From NCBI GenBank assembly GCA_025093555.1, contig JAIWNF010000015.1, positions 782,437 to 846,436 on the forward strand: DNA of 64,000 nucleotides, read 5' to 3'. Positions within the stretch are counted from its first letter, which is position 1; every line of letters begins with the position of its first letter. This DNA comes from Circinella umbellata (taxonomy: Eukaryota; Mucoromycota; Mucoromycetes; Mucorales; Lichtheimiaceae). Made by a program: the position numbers and the translations under genes. Of the stretch, positions 33,000 through 43,960 are shown one piece after another. The notes beneath the pieces are model-generated. The model was not told the DNA's origin. It saw only the letters and a list, made by a program, of their open reading frames with translations, and did no database searches.

Positions 33000-34496
33000 C
33001 ATCAATATATGCTTTCAATAAATCTTTTTGATTAAACATATCAATAGATATCGAACTATTATCATTATTGCTATATCCAACCTATTTTATTTAAAATAAA
33101 TATATGTTATTTTCCTTTTTATGTCTAATAATACTTGCTATTTTATATGATGCAGTGGAACGTTGTTTTCCTTTACATTTCTTCTTCTTTTTCTAGTACG
33201 TTCATTAAAATTAGGAACATCATTATCACTTTCACTATTTTCTGAATGATTAGATTTAGTCTTATATATAGCCATTGTATTATCTGATATAGTCATATTT
33301 AATAAATTATTTTGTAACTGCATCATTCTATCAAATTTATCTTTATTTTGTTTATTATTACTAACAACTACAGTATATCAATAAGCTTTTTCTCAATAGG
33401 AAAATCAAAACTATTACTATACCATAATTTATGATGTGGTAATATAGAAATACTGAACAGTTCAACAAACCTATTTATATTTTTCAATAAATAAGTAACA
33501 CGAAATTGAAGATTATAAAATTTAATATTATCTATTTTTACAATTAATTTATTATTATTAAAACAATAAAACTTATTACCAATTTCAGAAAACTGATTTT
33601 CAATTTTAGTTCTAAAACTACCAAATATATTATTAAAATGTTCTTCAGTAATAGTTAAGTTTTCATTTATATTTTTACATATTGGATAAACAAAATTATC
33701 ACTATTAAATTCATAGCTTTTTCATTAGCAAGTTCGGTAAATTGTGTTATAAATGAAGTATATCCACCATCAACTGCTAAAGTATCATTTGGATTCATTG
33801 TATTATAAAGTTTCATATTTAAAAGCATTATACCATCTGAACTACTATCTGAACAATATTTACCTTTTAATATAAAGAGTATCATATCATTAATATTAGC
33901 AGCAAATATAGTACGTAATCCATTTTTTTAAAATTTATATGAATATAACCATGACCTATCTAAATCTGTATCAATATAGTTAATTCTTGAATCATGCCCA
34001 TCTAAAATAAGTGTAACATGCTTAAATATATCAGGATTATTTTTTCTAGCAGATAAAATACGTAATTTTATACTTGAGAACATATTTGTTAATGAATCAT
34101 TTACTATTTTATTTATTCTTTTATAATTTTCATCATTCATCCAAAACGTTTTACAAAATGTATGAAATGTACTTTGAGGTAAATATTTTTCAATACCTTC
34201 TCCAGAAACCCCAGAAACTAAATGATATAATAGAAATCAACCTTTTTCAATTTCAAAATAAGGTGCTGGATATTCTTTATTTGTATATATAATTACTAAA
34301 AAAAACACAGCAGTATAACCTAATTTTTTTAACAATATATCTTTGATTTTTCAATAAATTTAATATGTTTAATTTCTGTTCTAGGTTTAAATCTATTATA
34401 TATAATAGGCCAATTCAATTCAAGAAAAGTCCAATAATTTACAATAATAATATTCACTTCATCTGTAATTAAGTGTGTATAATCTGTTTGATCCAT
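33000..34496 (-). pseudogene. chromodomain DDE transposase, decayed third copy (D)
   Basis: From ATG at 34496 (MDQTDYTHLITDEVNIII) the sequence follows the same protein as 25853-27358: NYWTFLELNWPIIYNRF, HVTLILDGHDSRINY (Asp), LAVDGGYTSF (Asp), FGSFRTKIENQFSEI (Glu retained as KIE), FYNLQFRV, PHHKLWYSNSFDFP, basic NERTRKRRRNVKE, and a barely readable chromodomain tail near 33000-33130. Many stops and frameshifts. More diverged from copies A and C than they are from each other, so an older insertion. Confidence 0.75.
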
Positions 34497-35090
34497 TTTT
34501 TATTTTAGAATATAAAATTCAATTTTCCTTTTTGTTTTTAATTTAGATATAAGAAATTAGTTATTTTTACAAAAAACAGTTATAGTTTTGTAAACATTAA
34601 GGTATTGCACATCCTACAAAATATACTTCTCTATATATATAAAAGGAAATAAAAAGCTGATTATTTGATCATTTTGAAAGAATAATAAGCCAATATCAAA
34701 TGCTAGTTTTAAAATGTCCAAAAGAAATGAGCTAATACTGAAGTATGTATATACTTTGTGTAAAAAAGACCCACCAGTAAGATACTTTGATCAAAAGGAG
34801 TAACATGATACAGTAGCCAATAGAGTAGAAAAATAACGTCGTTTTGAACCTCTTATCGTTTTTCTCAAAGACTAAAACTCATAGATCGAGATTGCTCAAA
34901 CTGCTAAAAGTAAAAGATTTATTTGGTTTTAGCTGCTCAAACTAACAGTTTTAACTCGTTTCAGCAGATAAAAAATCTACTTACCGATTCTTAATATTTC
35001 TCAAACCTAATAACTTAACTAGGGCTAAAAAAATATTTTATGTCCAGTGGCGCCACTATGACAACACATCTATCGTAACCAAAATAATTA
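34497..35090. other. no gene seen
   Basis: AT-rich. A short frame near 34714 (MSKRNELILKYVYTLCKKD) breaks at once. Nothing else recognised. Confidence 0.35.
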
Positions 35091-35509
35091 GTTTACTATT
35101 CATGTTGTAATTATTAATCAGTTATTTTTAATACTGATTATACTTCTTTTTACTGCGGCTTCTTTTCTCATTTCTTACTATATCCGCAGTAACATTATTG
35201 TTATTCTTATTATTAGCATCTGCAGTAATATTATTCATCTGCAGTAATATCATTATTAATCATTATTATCATACATTATTATTATATTCTTTACATCTGC
35301 AGTAGTTAGAAAATATATAAATGGTCGATTATTTTATTAAATAAAAAACATTATCTTGTTGTAGTCAAAATAACAGTTACATCCATTTTCCTTTTTGGAT
35401 TATTTTTGTGTTACTTCTTTCATAAAGATATTTGATTTTTATGATGCCATGTAGTTATATCCATATTCATATCACTGTTACTTTACTATATTATCTATTT
35501 GAACACGTA

Positions 35510-37265
35510 CTGTATTTCCAGCGTCAATTGGTCACTTTACCGAAAAAATTGGTCACTTTTCTGAATGCCAATTGGTCATTTTTCTGAACGCCAATTGGTC
35601 ACTATCCTGAAAATAAATTGATCCCTTTTCTGAAAACCAATTGGTCACCCCTTAAAATAAATTGATCGTGTCAACTTCTCATCATAGCTTTTTACTCAAT
35701 TAACTCATAATGGATTCTAACATAACTTTTTATTCTGAAGATGGAAGAGGTAACATCTTTGATGATAAGGGTAACGAAGCGACAGCATACGACGAATCTC
35801 CATCTTTCCGTCTAAAGAAAATAACTGATCTCAAGAAGCTTGTTAAAAACAATACATATTCAGAATTACTCGAGATTGAAGTTCCCGATGTTAGAATGAA
35901 GGAAGCATCAGTTAGAAAAGAAAGAGATACCGAGTATAATGTTTATACTGAAAAAGATAGATTGTTGTATCTTTATTTTGTTTTCGAAAAAGGCATGAAA
36001 AACAAGCAAGCTGCGGAGGCTGCAAATGTCAACCCACATACTGCACGAAAATGGAAGCAAAAATATCAGCAGAACCCTGAAGAATATGTGCCTTACAAGT
36101 TGACAAATCTAGTTCCCTCTCGTCCAGTAAGCCAATTAGATGATAGACACAAAGATCGTTTGGTGAAGTTTTTCGATGAAAACAAAAGGGCTACTATCGA
36201 GGATGCCGTCAAAGAACTGACACAAAACTTTGAAAATCTCGAGATAAAAAAATCCAGGGTAGCGGAATTTATGAAAAATGAATGCAACCTTTCCATCAAA
36301 GTAATCTCTAGGCATCCTACTGCAAGAAATAGCACTGCTGTGATTGAGAAACGGGCTGTTTGGGTGAAGGAGTGGCTACAGAAAGGGATGGTTTACCTTC
36401 AGAATTGTGTGTTTTTAGACGAGTCAGGATTTGACATCAATATGACCCGCGAAAGAGCTTAGTCAATACGTGGTGAACCTGCTGTTGTAGAAACTCCCTC
36501 AGGAAAGGCTGTGTCACATACAGTGTTGGGTGCTATTTCTTCTATAGGAGTCGTAAATGTGTCCATGAGAGAGCCTGGAAATGTGAAGAGAAGAAAAGTG
36601 GCTGGAGCAACCAAGCGTAAGGCACCTAGCGATAAGTTATCAATGCCAAAAGGAACTACAGGCGCGCATTATAGGCATTTTATCATTGACACAATGGATA
36701 TTATGGACACGTTTCCAGAAATGCAAGGATTTCATATTGTTATGGATAATGCTCCTATACACGTTCCTAGTATGATCAACCCTTTGATCGAAAAGCGCGG
36801 TTATATTCCAGTTTATCTTCCTTCTTATTCACCAGAACTTAACCCTATTGAAGACTTTTGGTCCATTGTTAAGTCCAAGGTTAAACGTTATGCGTTAAAG
36901 GACACAGAAACTCTGACTGGTAGAATAGTTGAGTCTTGCGAAGCAGTTCCACTTCAACATCTTCAAAACTGTATTAAACATTCCGTGAACTTATTCGATA
37001 AGTGCTTAAATAAAGAACCCATTTAATTGCCATTTGTTTCTCATACTGTTTTTTTTGTAAGTTTCTCGCTAAGTAAACACACACTTTTAATTTATTTTAA
37101 GGAGTGACCAATTGGCGTTTAGAAAATTGATCAATTGATTTTCAGAAAAGTGACCAATTGGTTCACAGAAAAGCGATCAATTGGCATTCAGAAAAGTGAC
37201 CAATTGGCATTCAGAAAAGTGACCAATTTTTTCGGTAAAGTGACCAATTGATGCTGGAAATACAG
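35510..37265 (+). mobile_element. IS630/Tc1-type element with CAATTGGTCAC subterminal arrays
   Basis: 1756 bases with TA on both sides (35508-35509, 37266-37267). Removing it with one TA restores ACACGTATACATT, exactly as in LTR copy E3. Ends start CTGTATTTCCAGC. Each side carries five to six copies of a roughly 22-base unit around AATTGGTCACTTTTCTGAA, in inverted orientation to the other side, many including the palindrome CCAATTGG. Confidence 0.92.
35710..37026 (+). pseudogene. IS630-like DD34E transposase with a single amber codon
   Basis: 438 codons in one frame from ATG 35710 (MDSNITFYSEDGRGN), broken only by TAG at 36460 after NMTRERA, where relatives such as the protein at 17212-18552 have Trp (HAWSKK). 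Helix-turn-helix: KGMKNKQAAEAANVNPHTAR. Catalytic acids: Asp in VFLDESGFDIN, Asp in HIVMDNAPIHV, Glu in PELNPIEDFW, 34 residues between the last two. The Lys-rich KRRKVAGATKRKAP insert parallels the one in the other IS630-type protein. Apart from the TAG everything expected is present, so decay is recent, or the change is suppressed or a sequencing error. Confidence 0.9.
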
Positions 37266-37554
37266 TATACATTGCATAGTCACGAACACGTATTCAATCT
37301 ACAATCATTCCACATATATTATTATTATTAGTCTTACATATATTTATCATTACTCATAATAGTTAGGAAAACATATAAATAGCTGTTTATAATTAAACAA
37401 TAAACATTATCTTTCAACTTATATTTTATTCTTTAATTATCTTTTGTTCTATTCTATTTTCTATTGGCTATGGTATTGATCTACCAAAAATATTATGACA
37501 ATCTTTTATTCTTCTTTTATTACTTATATTTTATTTGGCTTGGTGGTATTGTTC

Positions 37555-37910
37555 TGTTGTCGTAATATATTTTGGCGGATAACACCATAGCCAATTAGAA
37601 ATAGAGTAGAACAAAAGATAATGAATAAATAAAGTATAAGTTCAAGGATGATGTTTTATTATATGAAATATGAAGGAGTATTTATATATTTTCTAAACTA
37701 CTTTTAAGGTATATGATAAACTAATAATGATAATATATGTGTTCATGACTGAGGGTTGACTATGTGTTCGAATAATTATTATGATGATGTGATAGGAGTA
37801 TAGATTAACTACGTGGCAATATAAAAATAAAATATGTTTACAAAAGAAGTATCACAAATGGATTGATAAAAAAGGAAAAGTAGAGTTACTGCTATTTATG
37901 GCTATGACCC
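37555..37910 (-). repeat. LTR family E, copy E2 (inverse to E1, end lost)
   Basis: Starts TGTTGTCGTAATATATTTTGG and follows E3 closely up to GGCTATGAC, where similarity stops before the terminal ACAACA. Same orientation as E3 and opposite to E1. Confidence 0.7.
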
Positions 37911-37977
37911 ATTTTCTCAAACCACCTTTTAAGTCCAGTGTATGACACTGCCATAAAAATATTATGACACATCACAG

Positions 37978-38363
37978 TGTTGTAATATTTTTGGCAGATC
38001 AATACCGTAGCCAATAGAAAATAGAATAGAACAAAAGATAATTAAAGAATAAAAATATAAGCTGAAAGATAATGTTTATTGTTTTAATTATGAACGGATA
38101 TTTATATGTTTTTCTAACTACTGTGAATAATGATGAATATATGTAAAAGCTAATAATAATAATATATGTGGAATGATTATGGATTGAATATGTGTTCGTG
38201 ACTATGGAATGTATACGTGTTCAAATGGATACTATGGTAAAGTGACGGTGATATGGATATAACTACGTGGCATCATAAAAATCAAGTATCTTTATAAAGA
38301 AGTAACACAAAAATAATCCAAAAAGGAAAATGAATGTAACTGTTATTTTTGACTATGACAACA
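37978..38363 (-). repeat. solo LTR family E, copy E3, beside tRNA-Asp
   Basis: 386 bases with TGTTGT...ACAACA ends. A TATA-like block (TATTTATATG on this strand) lies inside. It ends about 20 bases from the 3' end of the tRNA-Asp gene. No target duplication found. Confidence 0.75.
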
Positions 38364-38383
38364 AAATTAAAACAAAAGTTAAA

Positions 38384-38455
38384 CTCTCAGACCGGGAATT
38401 GAACCCGGGTCTCCCGCGTGACAGGCGGGGATACTGACCACTATACTATCTAAGA
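38384..38455 (-). tRNA. tRNA-Asp (GTC anticodon)
   Basis: 72 bases on the minus strand that fold into a full cloverleaf: acceptor TCTTAGA pairs with TCTGAGA (one G-T pair), a D-arm including TAGTGGTCAGTA (box A), an anticodon arm CCGCCTGTCACGCGG with GTC at 38420-38422, and a T-arm GGGTTCAATTCCC (box B) with the usual TTC. The discriminator is G. A T-rich tail (TTTTG...TTTT) downstream serves as Pol III terminator. The acceptor, anticodon and T stems are fully paired, so it is probably functional. It is the only host gene recognised with confidence and is hemmed in by LTRs on both sides. Confidence 0.96.
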
Positions 38456-38466
38456 ACACTTGGTTT

Positions 38467-40330
38467 TGATACGGAGCGTGTGAGGTTTTGTGGCCTCATA
38501 CCTCTGGATCAATGTCGAGTAGTTCGACCGTGATTTAATTGGCTCAGACGGTAGATTGTTCTGCCTGCCCGTGTCGATCATAGACCCCTATTTTTTATAT
38601 TTTCTTAACTTTCCTTTTTCAACTACTTCTTTGAAGCTTTATCTTAATTATTTTTATTTATTTTTATTCTTTTTATTCGTGATTCAATCCTACTCTATTC
38701 TCTCATTATCTGTTTCCCCCAGCAATCATCCTTATTACGCCATTTATTTTTCTTTATATTTTTCTTTATCGTGCTTTGAACTTTAACACATCTTCCTTTC
38801 AACTTTCTTTTCATAACTTTATTTCAAATATTCCTCTTATTTACTGTGATTATTATCGCCGCCCGTTTATTTCACTCTATTATCTCGAACTTTAATATTT
38901 CCTATTCTGTTGCCGTCAATCTCTCATCGCGCTCATATATTTCTCTAACTTTATTTTTCTTCTAACTTTACTTCCCTTCTAACTTTATTATTTCATTACT
39001 CTGTTGTCATCCACTTTTAACCCGCTCATTTATTTTTCCTAACTTTATTCTTACTATCCTGTTGTCAATTATCTGTCCAAAATACTTATTCGCCCCCGGA
39101 TTTAAGAGTTAGGGTTTTGCTCTTCCCCCCTTCAAAACTGCTAATCTTATTAAAAGTCAGATACACATTGGCATAATATAGCTTTATGCTGGTGCAGAAG
39201 AAAAATATTTAAGTAGAACTGCTATAAGAAATAAAAAGAAAACTCTGAAAAAACCAAGTGTTAGCAAAATGTCCTTATGTACCCTGCATTTATCTCTCCT
39301 CCCATGCCTAATTTGTTTATTTTCAGTAGAGTATATAAATAAGAAATGAAAAAAATTGGGATTTTAAAGAAATTACATACACTTCACTTTACTATACAGC
39401 TTATCTTTCATTCACATAGCTGAATCTGAAGTTCTTTAGAACTAATGTGGGGGAGGAGAGATAAGTGTAGGGTACCTAAGGGTATCTTACTAATACTTTT
39501 TTTTTTAGAGTCTTCTTTTTATTTCTTATGGCAGTTCTAACTTAAATATTTTTCTCCTGCACCAACATGAAGCTATTATGCCAAATGTATCTGACTTTTA
39601 ATAAAGTTAGTAGTTTTCAAGGGGGGAAGAGCAAAACCCTAACTCTTAAATCCGGGGGCAAATAAGTATTTTGATTATCTGTCATTCCGCTTATTTACCG
39701 CTTTAACCTTATTTTTGCTATCCTGTTGTCATTTTTATCATCATTTATTTTTCCCTCTCACTATGATTATATTATAGTTAAATCTCCTTTTATTCATTTC
39801 GATCATATCCTCATCCTATCCTCTCGTAAAACCTTATTATTATTTCTTTTATCTCTCTGCTGTCATCATCAATCTCCATCTATTTTTTTTCTTTTGTATC
39901 TCCCCTTATTAGAGATCGACTACAATCTCGTCAATATTTCTAATTAGTAGTAATTTATTTACGTTATATTTCTTTTTTTTTCTAAAACGTTTTGCCTTGG
40001 TATAAAAGGCAAAACTCTAATAAACACTCGAGGACGAATCTTGCTCTTTTGCTCCGGTATAATAGCTTTTGGTTAAATTTTATTTTTATTTCTTTTTCTT
40101 AATTTTTGATATTTTCTTTTGAAATCGTTGTGAGGTTCTTTGGGATAATCTCGATTATATTTTTCTTATACTACTTTTCTCTTCTTTTTATACATTTTCT
40201 TTACCCTATATTCAACCCATAACTTCTTTGAACCCATATATTTGTATTTCCTTATTTTGTAATTCCCTTTTTCGTTTTTCTTTTATTTTCCTTACCTTAT
40301 TATTATAACATCAAAGCACCACACGTGTCA
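38467..40330 (+). repeat. 5' LTR of gypsy A (1864 bp, enlarged by a MITE)
   Basis: Matches the 3' LTR at 46118-47367 with few differences apart from the 596-base insertion at 39078-39673. TATA-like GGTATAAAAGGCAAAAC lies at about 39999, followed by AATAAACACTCGAGGACG, a likely transcription start region. Confidence 0.92.
39078..39673. mobile_element. long-inverted-repeat MITE, 10-bp duplication, in the 5' LTR
   Basis: 596 bases almost wholly made of two inverted arms of about 250 bases. Outer ends read CAAAATACTTATTYGCCCCC, then GGATTTAAGAGTTAGGG and TTTTGCTCTTCCCCCC. Flanked by ATTATCTGTC on both sides (39068-39077, 39674-39683). The 3' LTR has the empty site. The 10-bp duplication and long arms suggest mobilisation by a Mutator-type transposase. 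The MULE at 18.8 kb has different ends. Confidence 0.92.
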
Positions 40331-40333
40331 AAT

Positions 40334-40350
40334 TGGGGGGTCGACCGGGA
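40334..40350 (+). other. primer-binding site of gypsy A
   Basis: TGGGGGGTCGACCGGGA starts three bases after the LTR and begins with TGG, complementary to a tRNA CCA end. The same sequence follows the LTRs at 49439 and 50505. The primer tRNA was not identified. Confidence 0.65.
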
Positions 40351-40460
40351 TCATTTTTCAAGAAGGAAATCGTGTCATGCTATTCCTATTCCACTTATTT
40401 CATTAACCCATTACCTTTCTGTTATCTCTTTACCTTTTTTTTAATTGTCTTTCTATTATC

Positions 40461-41321
40461 ATGTCTGAACATACCGTTAACAGCCAAATTTTCAAGTTTA
40501 TTTCTTCACCTGGGACCTTTTCCGGAACTAAAGGTGACGAAAATCCCATGATTTGGCTCTGCAAAGTTAAACCTTTGTGGTTGAGGGGAAATTTCTCGGA
40601 TGAAGAGGTGTTGTTAATCGCAGCATCTAATTTAACTGGTCAAGCCGAACTTTGGTGGGTACCATTAGAAGAAACCATAGTCACTTGGGAAGCTTTCGAA
40701 GAAGCGTTTAAGGCGAGATTCATTTCCGCGGAACATCGGGAAGCGTGGTGGTCCAAAATCGAGGCAGTCAAGCAGAAGGAAGGGGAATCAGTGCAAGATG
40801 TCGCCTTCAAACTACAAGAGTTGTTTCCCTTGGTTGGCCCTATCACTGAAATCTTTCAGGTACGTTATTTCACTCGTGCTATTCATCCTAATATCGCGTA
40901 CCGTATGGAAGAATCTGGTGTATCCATGTCTTGGAAGGAAGCCGTCAATAAGGCCGTGCGAATCGAAAACGCTCAGAAAAAGTACCTGAGTACTCAAGAA
41001 CATGTACCTACGTTAATAAAAGAAGGCCCTTTTGGAGCTGCTGTTGGTATTCCCAAGTCTGTTACCACTTCAATTAAACCCGAAGATTCGATCTCTCAAA
41101 CTAATACTCTACTATCACAAGTAGCCGACAGTCTTCGTCTTTTGCAGTTGCAACTCGGTTCCACTTCAACTTCTGCAAGACCTACGCCGCCAAACTATCC
41201 CCCTCGTCTACCACCAAGATGCTGGCAATGTGGTGAAGACGGTCACATATCAAGTCATTGTCCCGTTCTCCAACAACAAGCTCCAATTAAGAATCAGGGA
41301 AATGGCAACGGACGACAGTAA
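40461..41321 (+). CDS. gag: gag of gypsy A
   Basis: 286 residues, uninterrupted. Starts MSEHTVNSQIFKFISSPGTF, the first ATG after the LTR in good context. The retrotransposon-gag core is recognisable (AELWWVPLEETIVTWEAFEE, AFKARFISAEHREAWW), followed by a Pro-rich stretch and one CCHC zinc knuckle, CWQCGEDGHISSHC (CX2CX4HX4C), near the C-terminus. It forms the particle and packages RNA. A slippery heptamer lies seven codons before the stop. About three quarters identical by eye to gag of element B at 50572-51435. Confidence 0.92.
   Translation: MSEHTVNSQIFKFISSPGTFSGTKGDENPMIWLCKVKPLWLRGNFSDEEVLLIAASNLTGQAELWWVPLEETIVTWEAFEEAFKARFISAEHREAWWSKIEAVKQKEGESVQDVAFKLQELFPLVGPITEIFQVRYFTRAIHPNIAYRMEESGVSMSWKEAVNKAVRIENAQKKYLSTQEHVPTLIKEGPFGAAVGIPKSVTTSIKPEDSISQTNTLLSQVADSLRLLQLQLGSTSTSARPTPPNYPPRLPPRCWQCGEDGHISSHCPVLQQQAPIKNQGNGNGRQ
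41297..41303 (+). promoter_or_regulatory. predicted -1 ribosomal frameshift site GGGAAAT
   Basis: Fits the X XXY YYZ rule in the gag frame (CAG GGA AAT). Slipping back one base enters the pol frame, open from here through protease and RT. The same heptamer is in the same place in element B (51411-51417). A downstream hairpin or pseudoknot was not worked out. Confidence 0.8.
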
Positions 41322-43960
41322 AGGGTGATGCTGGTGTCCACAACAATAACACACCCCAAGAAACAAATGATAGGATCAAGCATCTGTCCAACTTAGGTCC
41401 GAAACAATTGCCAAAGATCAACTTGGTGGAAGCTGCCCAAGTCAATGCTATAGAAAAAAGAAGAAGATGCACTTCCGATACATCAGTAACAAACCTTCAT
41501 GCAAAAAAACGCCAAGATAATCATTCTTTCAAACTCCCATTATTAAATCAACAGCCAGTAACAGCATCATCGTTAAGACAACAAGAACCAAGTGTACCTC
41601 TTCCCAAGAACAAAAAAACAAGTAAAAGACAGCCTCCTAGGAAATTACCAGTCGAACTAGAAAAACCCGACATTTGGGAAACGTTAAAAGGACTTGACTC
41701 CGGTCTAAGTGTCGCTCAATGGCTCGCACTCGATAAGAACGCATATGTCGACGTCCGCGACGGTCTTAAATTTCTGCATGGTCGTCGCCAAGCTAATAAT
41801 ATTAACCAAACAATAGACGTGAATGCCTTGAACGTCGACCTCAATTCGGAAAATGAAGATTCGAATCCCGGTAGCAACCAGGAAACAGATTGGGATACTA
41901 CGTGGTCTGAAGGTTCCCTGGGTGATTCTGATCACGTATCTGATGGACAAGATGATTACGATTCCGACGATACGGAGTACAACTACCCGTATGATTTGCA
42001 AAAAATGAAAAGGAGTATCCCTTTGCGTGGCCCGGTTGTAATAAATGGTCAAGTGGTGCAAGCCATATTCGATTCTGGTGCAAGTGTCTTGGTAATAAGC
42101 CAATCGTTAGTAGACAAGTTGAGGCTGATTCCAAGTGGTGATAAATTAGCTGTTTCCACAATGGATGAAGAGTCTGACCGTGCCTGTGAGATTGTCAAGA
42201 ATGTACCCATTCGTGTTACAGGTAAATTGAGACCAGAACATATGTGTATCGAACCTTCTAACAAGCGAGATCTGTGCCTCCTTGGTACAACGTGGTTCAG
42301 AGCGTATGGCATAACCCCCAAGGTAGAACAGTCTACTATCACGATCCCAACCAAAAGTGGCCGTGGGTATGTCGAATTACAAGCAGACCTTCCAGATGTA
42401 CCGGTTGATACAGACAAGTCAAAGGAAGTATTCGCGGTAGTTGTCGATCTGAATGAAGATAAGAAAATGGCGGAAAAGAAAGATAAACAAGGAAGTTCAA
42501 CAAGTTTAAATTTTTATATCGAAGAAATTCAGAATTTGGATGGGTCCAGCCATCAAGAGGCGAGAGACAAGAAGTTGCCGTTAGAGCTCGATAATCTAAT
42601 AGTTCGGTTCGAAGATATATTCTTTGAAAATAATGGATTAGGTCGGGTAACAACAGCAGAACATCACATCCCCACTACATCAGACACCCCCATCCGTTCC
42701 AAGCCTTTTCGTCTCTCCTGGGAAGAAGAAACTCATTTACGTGAAGAAATTAGAACAATGCTCGAACTCGGTCTAATACGTCTATCTACAGGCCGTTATT
42801 CATCTCCGGTGTTTTTTGTTCGCAAGGGAAACAGCAAGTTACGTCTCGTAGTAGATTATCGTTCGTTGAATAAACAATCAGTAGCAGAAAATTTCCCTTT
42901 GCCTCATATTGATACATTATTAAGTTCTCTTGCAAGTAATGGCCCGCCGTCCTATTTTTCAACTCTCGATGCTGCTCAAGGTTATTGGCAAATCAAGATG
43001 GCGGCCGATTCTATCGAAAAAACCGGGTTTATCTGTTCCGCAGGTACTTTCATATTTAACGTGATGCCTTTCGGTTTGGCGTCTGCCGCTGCTACGTTCC
43101 AACGCACCATGACGACGTTGTTGGCTTCCTATATCGGCGATTTTGTTCAAGTCTTTATAGACGATATTATCGTTTATTCCTGTTCTCTCGAAGAACATTG
43201 TCATCATTTGCAACTGGTTTTCGACGCTTGTCGTTCAGTGAATCTCAGGTTACGTTAAGAGAAATGTGTCTTTGCTGCAAGTAAGGTAGAGTACTTAGGT
43301 CATACCATTTCGTCTGCTGGTGTTGAACCAAACAAGAAAAACATAGAGAAATTGTTAACTATGAAGGCACCGGTTGATCGGAAGGGCGTACGTTCAGTGC
43401 TGGGAATGGCTGGTTTTTATCGTCGTTTTGTTCCATTGTACGCAGATGTGGCCGAACCGTTGACAAGACTTTTGAAAAAAGAAGAAGAATTCGCGTGGGG
43501 AAAAGAACAAGAAAAAGCTTTTCTCGCCCTCAAGCAAGCTTTAACACAGCCACCTATGCTTTCATTTCTCGACCGTCACCAAAAACAAATATTAACAACC
43601 GATGGTTCCAGTCAAGGCTTATCGGCTATTTTGTCGCAAGTTCCCATCGACGGTGGTCAAGAAACTGTAGTCGCGTATGCATCAAGAATAGTACGTGGTG
43701 CCGAAAAATCATATGCTGCGACTCATTTAGAAGCATTGGCTTTGGTTTGGGCTTGTAACAAGTATAGGCATTATTTGGCGGGAAGAGAATTTCTAGTACG
43801 AACCGATCACTCATGCCTGCGATTTATTTTCGGTCCTCATGCAAAACCACCAAGTCCCAAGATACAAAGATGGGCAGCTGCATTAATGGAATTTAACTTC
43901 ACTGTCGAATATATAAAAGGCGAGAATAATCCAGCAGATGCCCTATCACGTTTGATATAG
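41304..43960 (+). pseudogene. pol: pol (protease, reverse transcriptase, RNase H) of gypsy A, one nonsense codon
   Basis: Read in the -1 frame from the slippery site (KWQRTTVKGDAG...). Linker, then aspartic protease AIFDSGASVLVIS, then RT with LRLVVDYRSLN, MPFGLASAAATFQR and FIDDIIVYS (the catalytic Asp pair), thumb/connection SVLGMAGFYRRFV, and RNase H with LTTDGSSQGLSAIL, THLEALALVWA and VRTDHSCLRF. It stops at TAG 43958 after NPADALSRLI, the normal end of RNase H. The only lesion is TAA at 43256, where element B has CAA (Gln). Integrase is not in this frame but in a separate ORF 680 bases further on. Confidence 0.9.

Larger units (their letters stand above)
35100..37554 (+). repeat. LTR family E: one copy (E0) split by a second (E1, 35357-37500)
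   Basis: E1 starts TGTTGTAGTC and ends AATATTATGACA. Without the IS630-type insertion it is 386 bases, the same length as E3. E0 is an older copy whose parts lie before 35357 (TAGTTAGAAAATATATAAATGG...AACATTATCT) and after 37500 (ATCTTTTATTC...), so E1 landed in E0 with ATCT repeated at both sides. Each E copy has an ACATATAAATA TATA-like block. Confidence 0.7.

Noticed and set aside
35520..35670. Regularly spaced AATTGGTCAC repeats that could suggest a CRISPR-like array
   Set aside because: Units are degenerate, there are no unique spacers, the array recurs inverted at the other end of a TA-flanked transposon, and the genome is eukaryotic.
43495..43814. Overlapping ORFs on both strands inside gypsy A RNase H
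   Set aside because: Shadows of the RNase H coding frame with no motif of their own.
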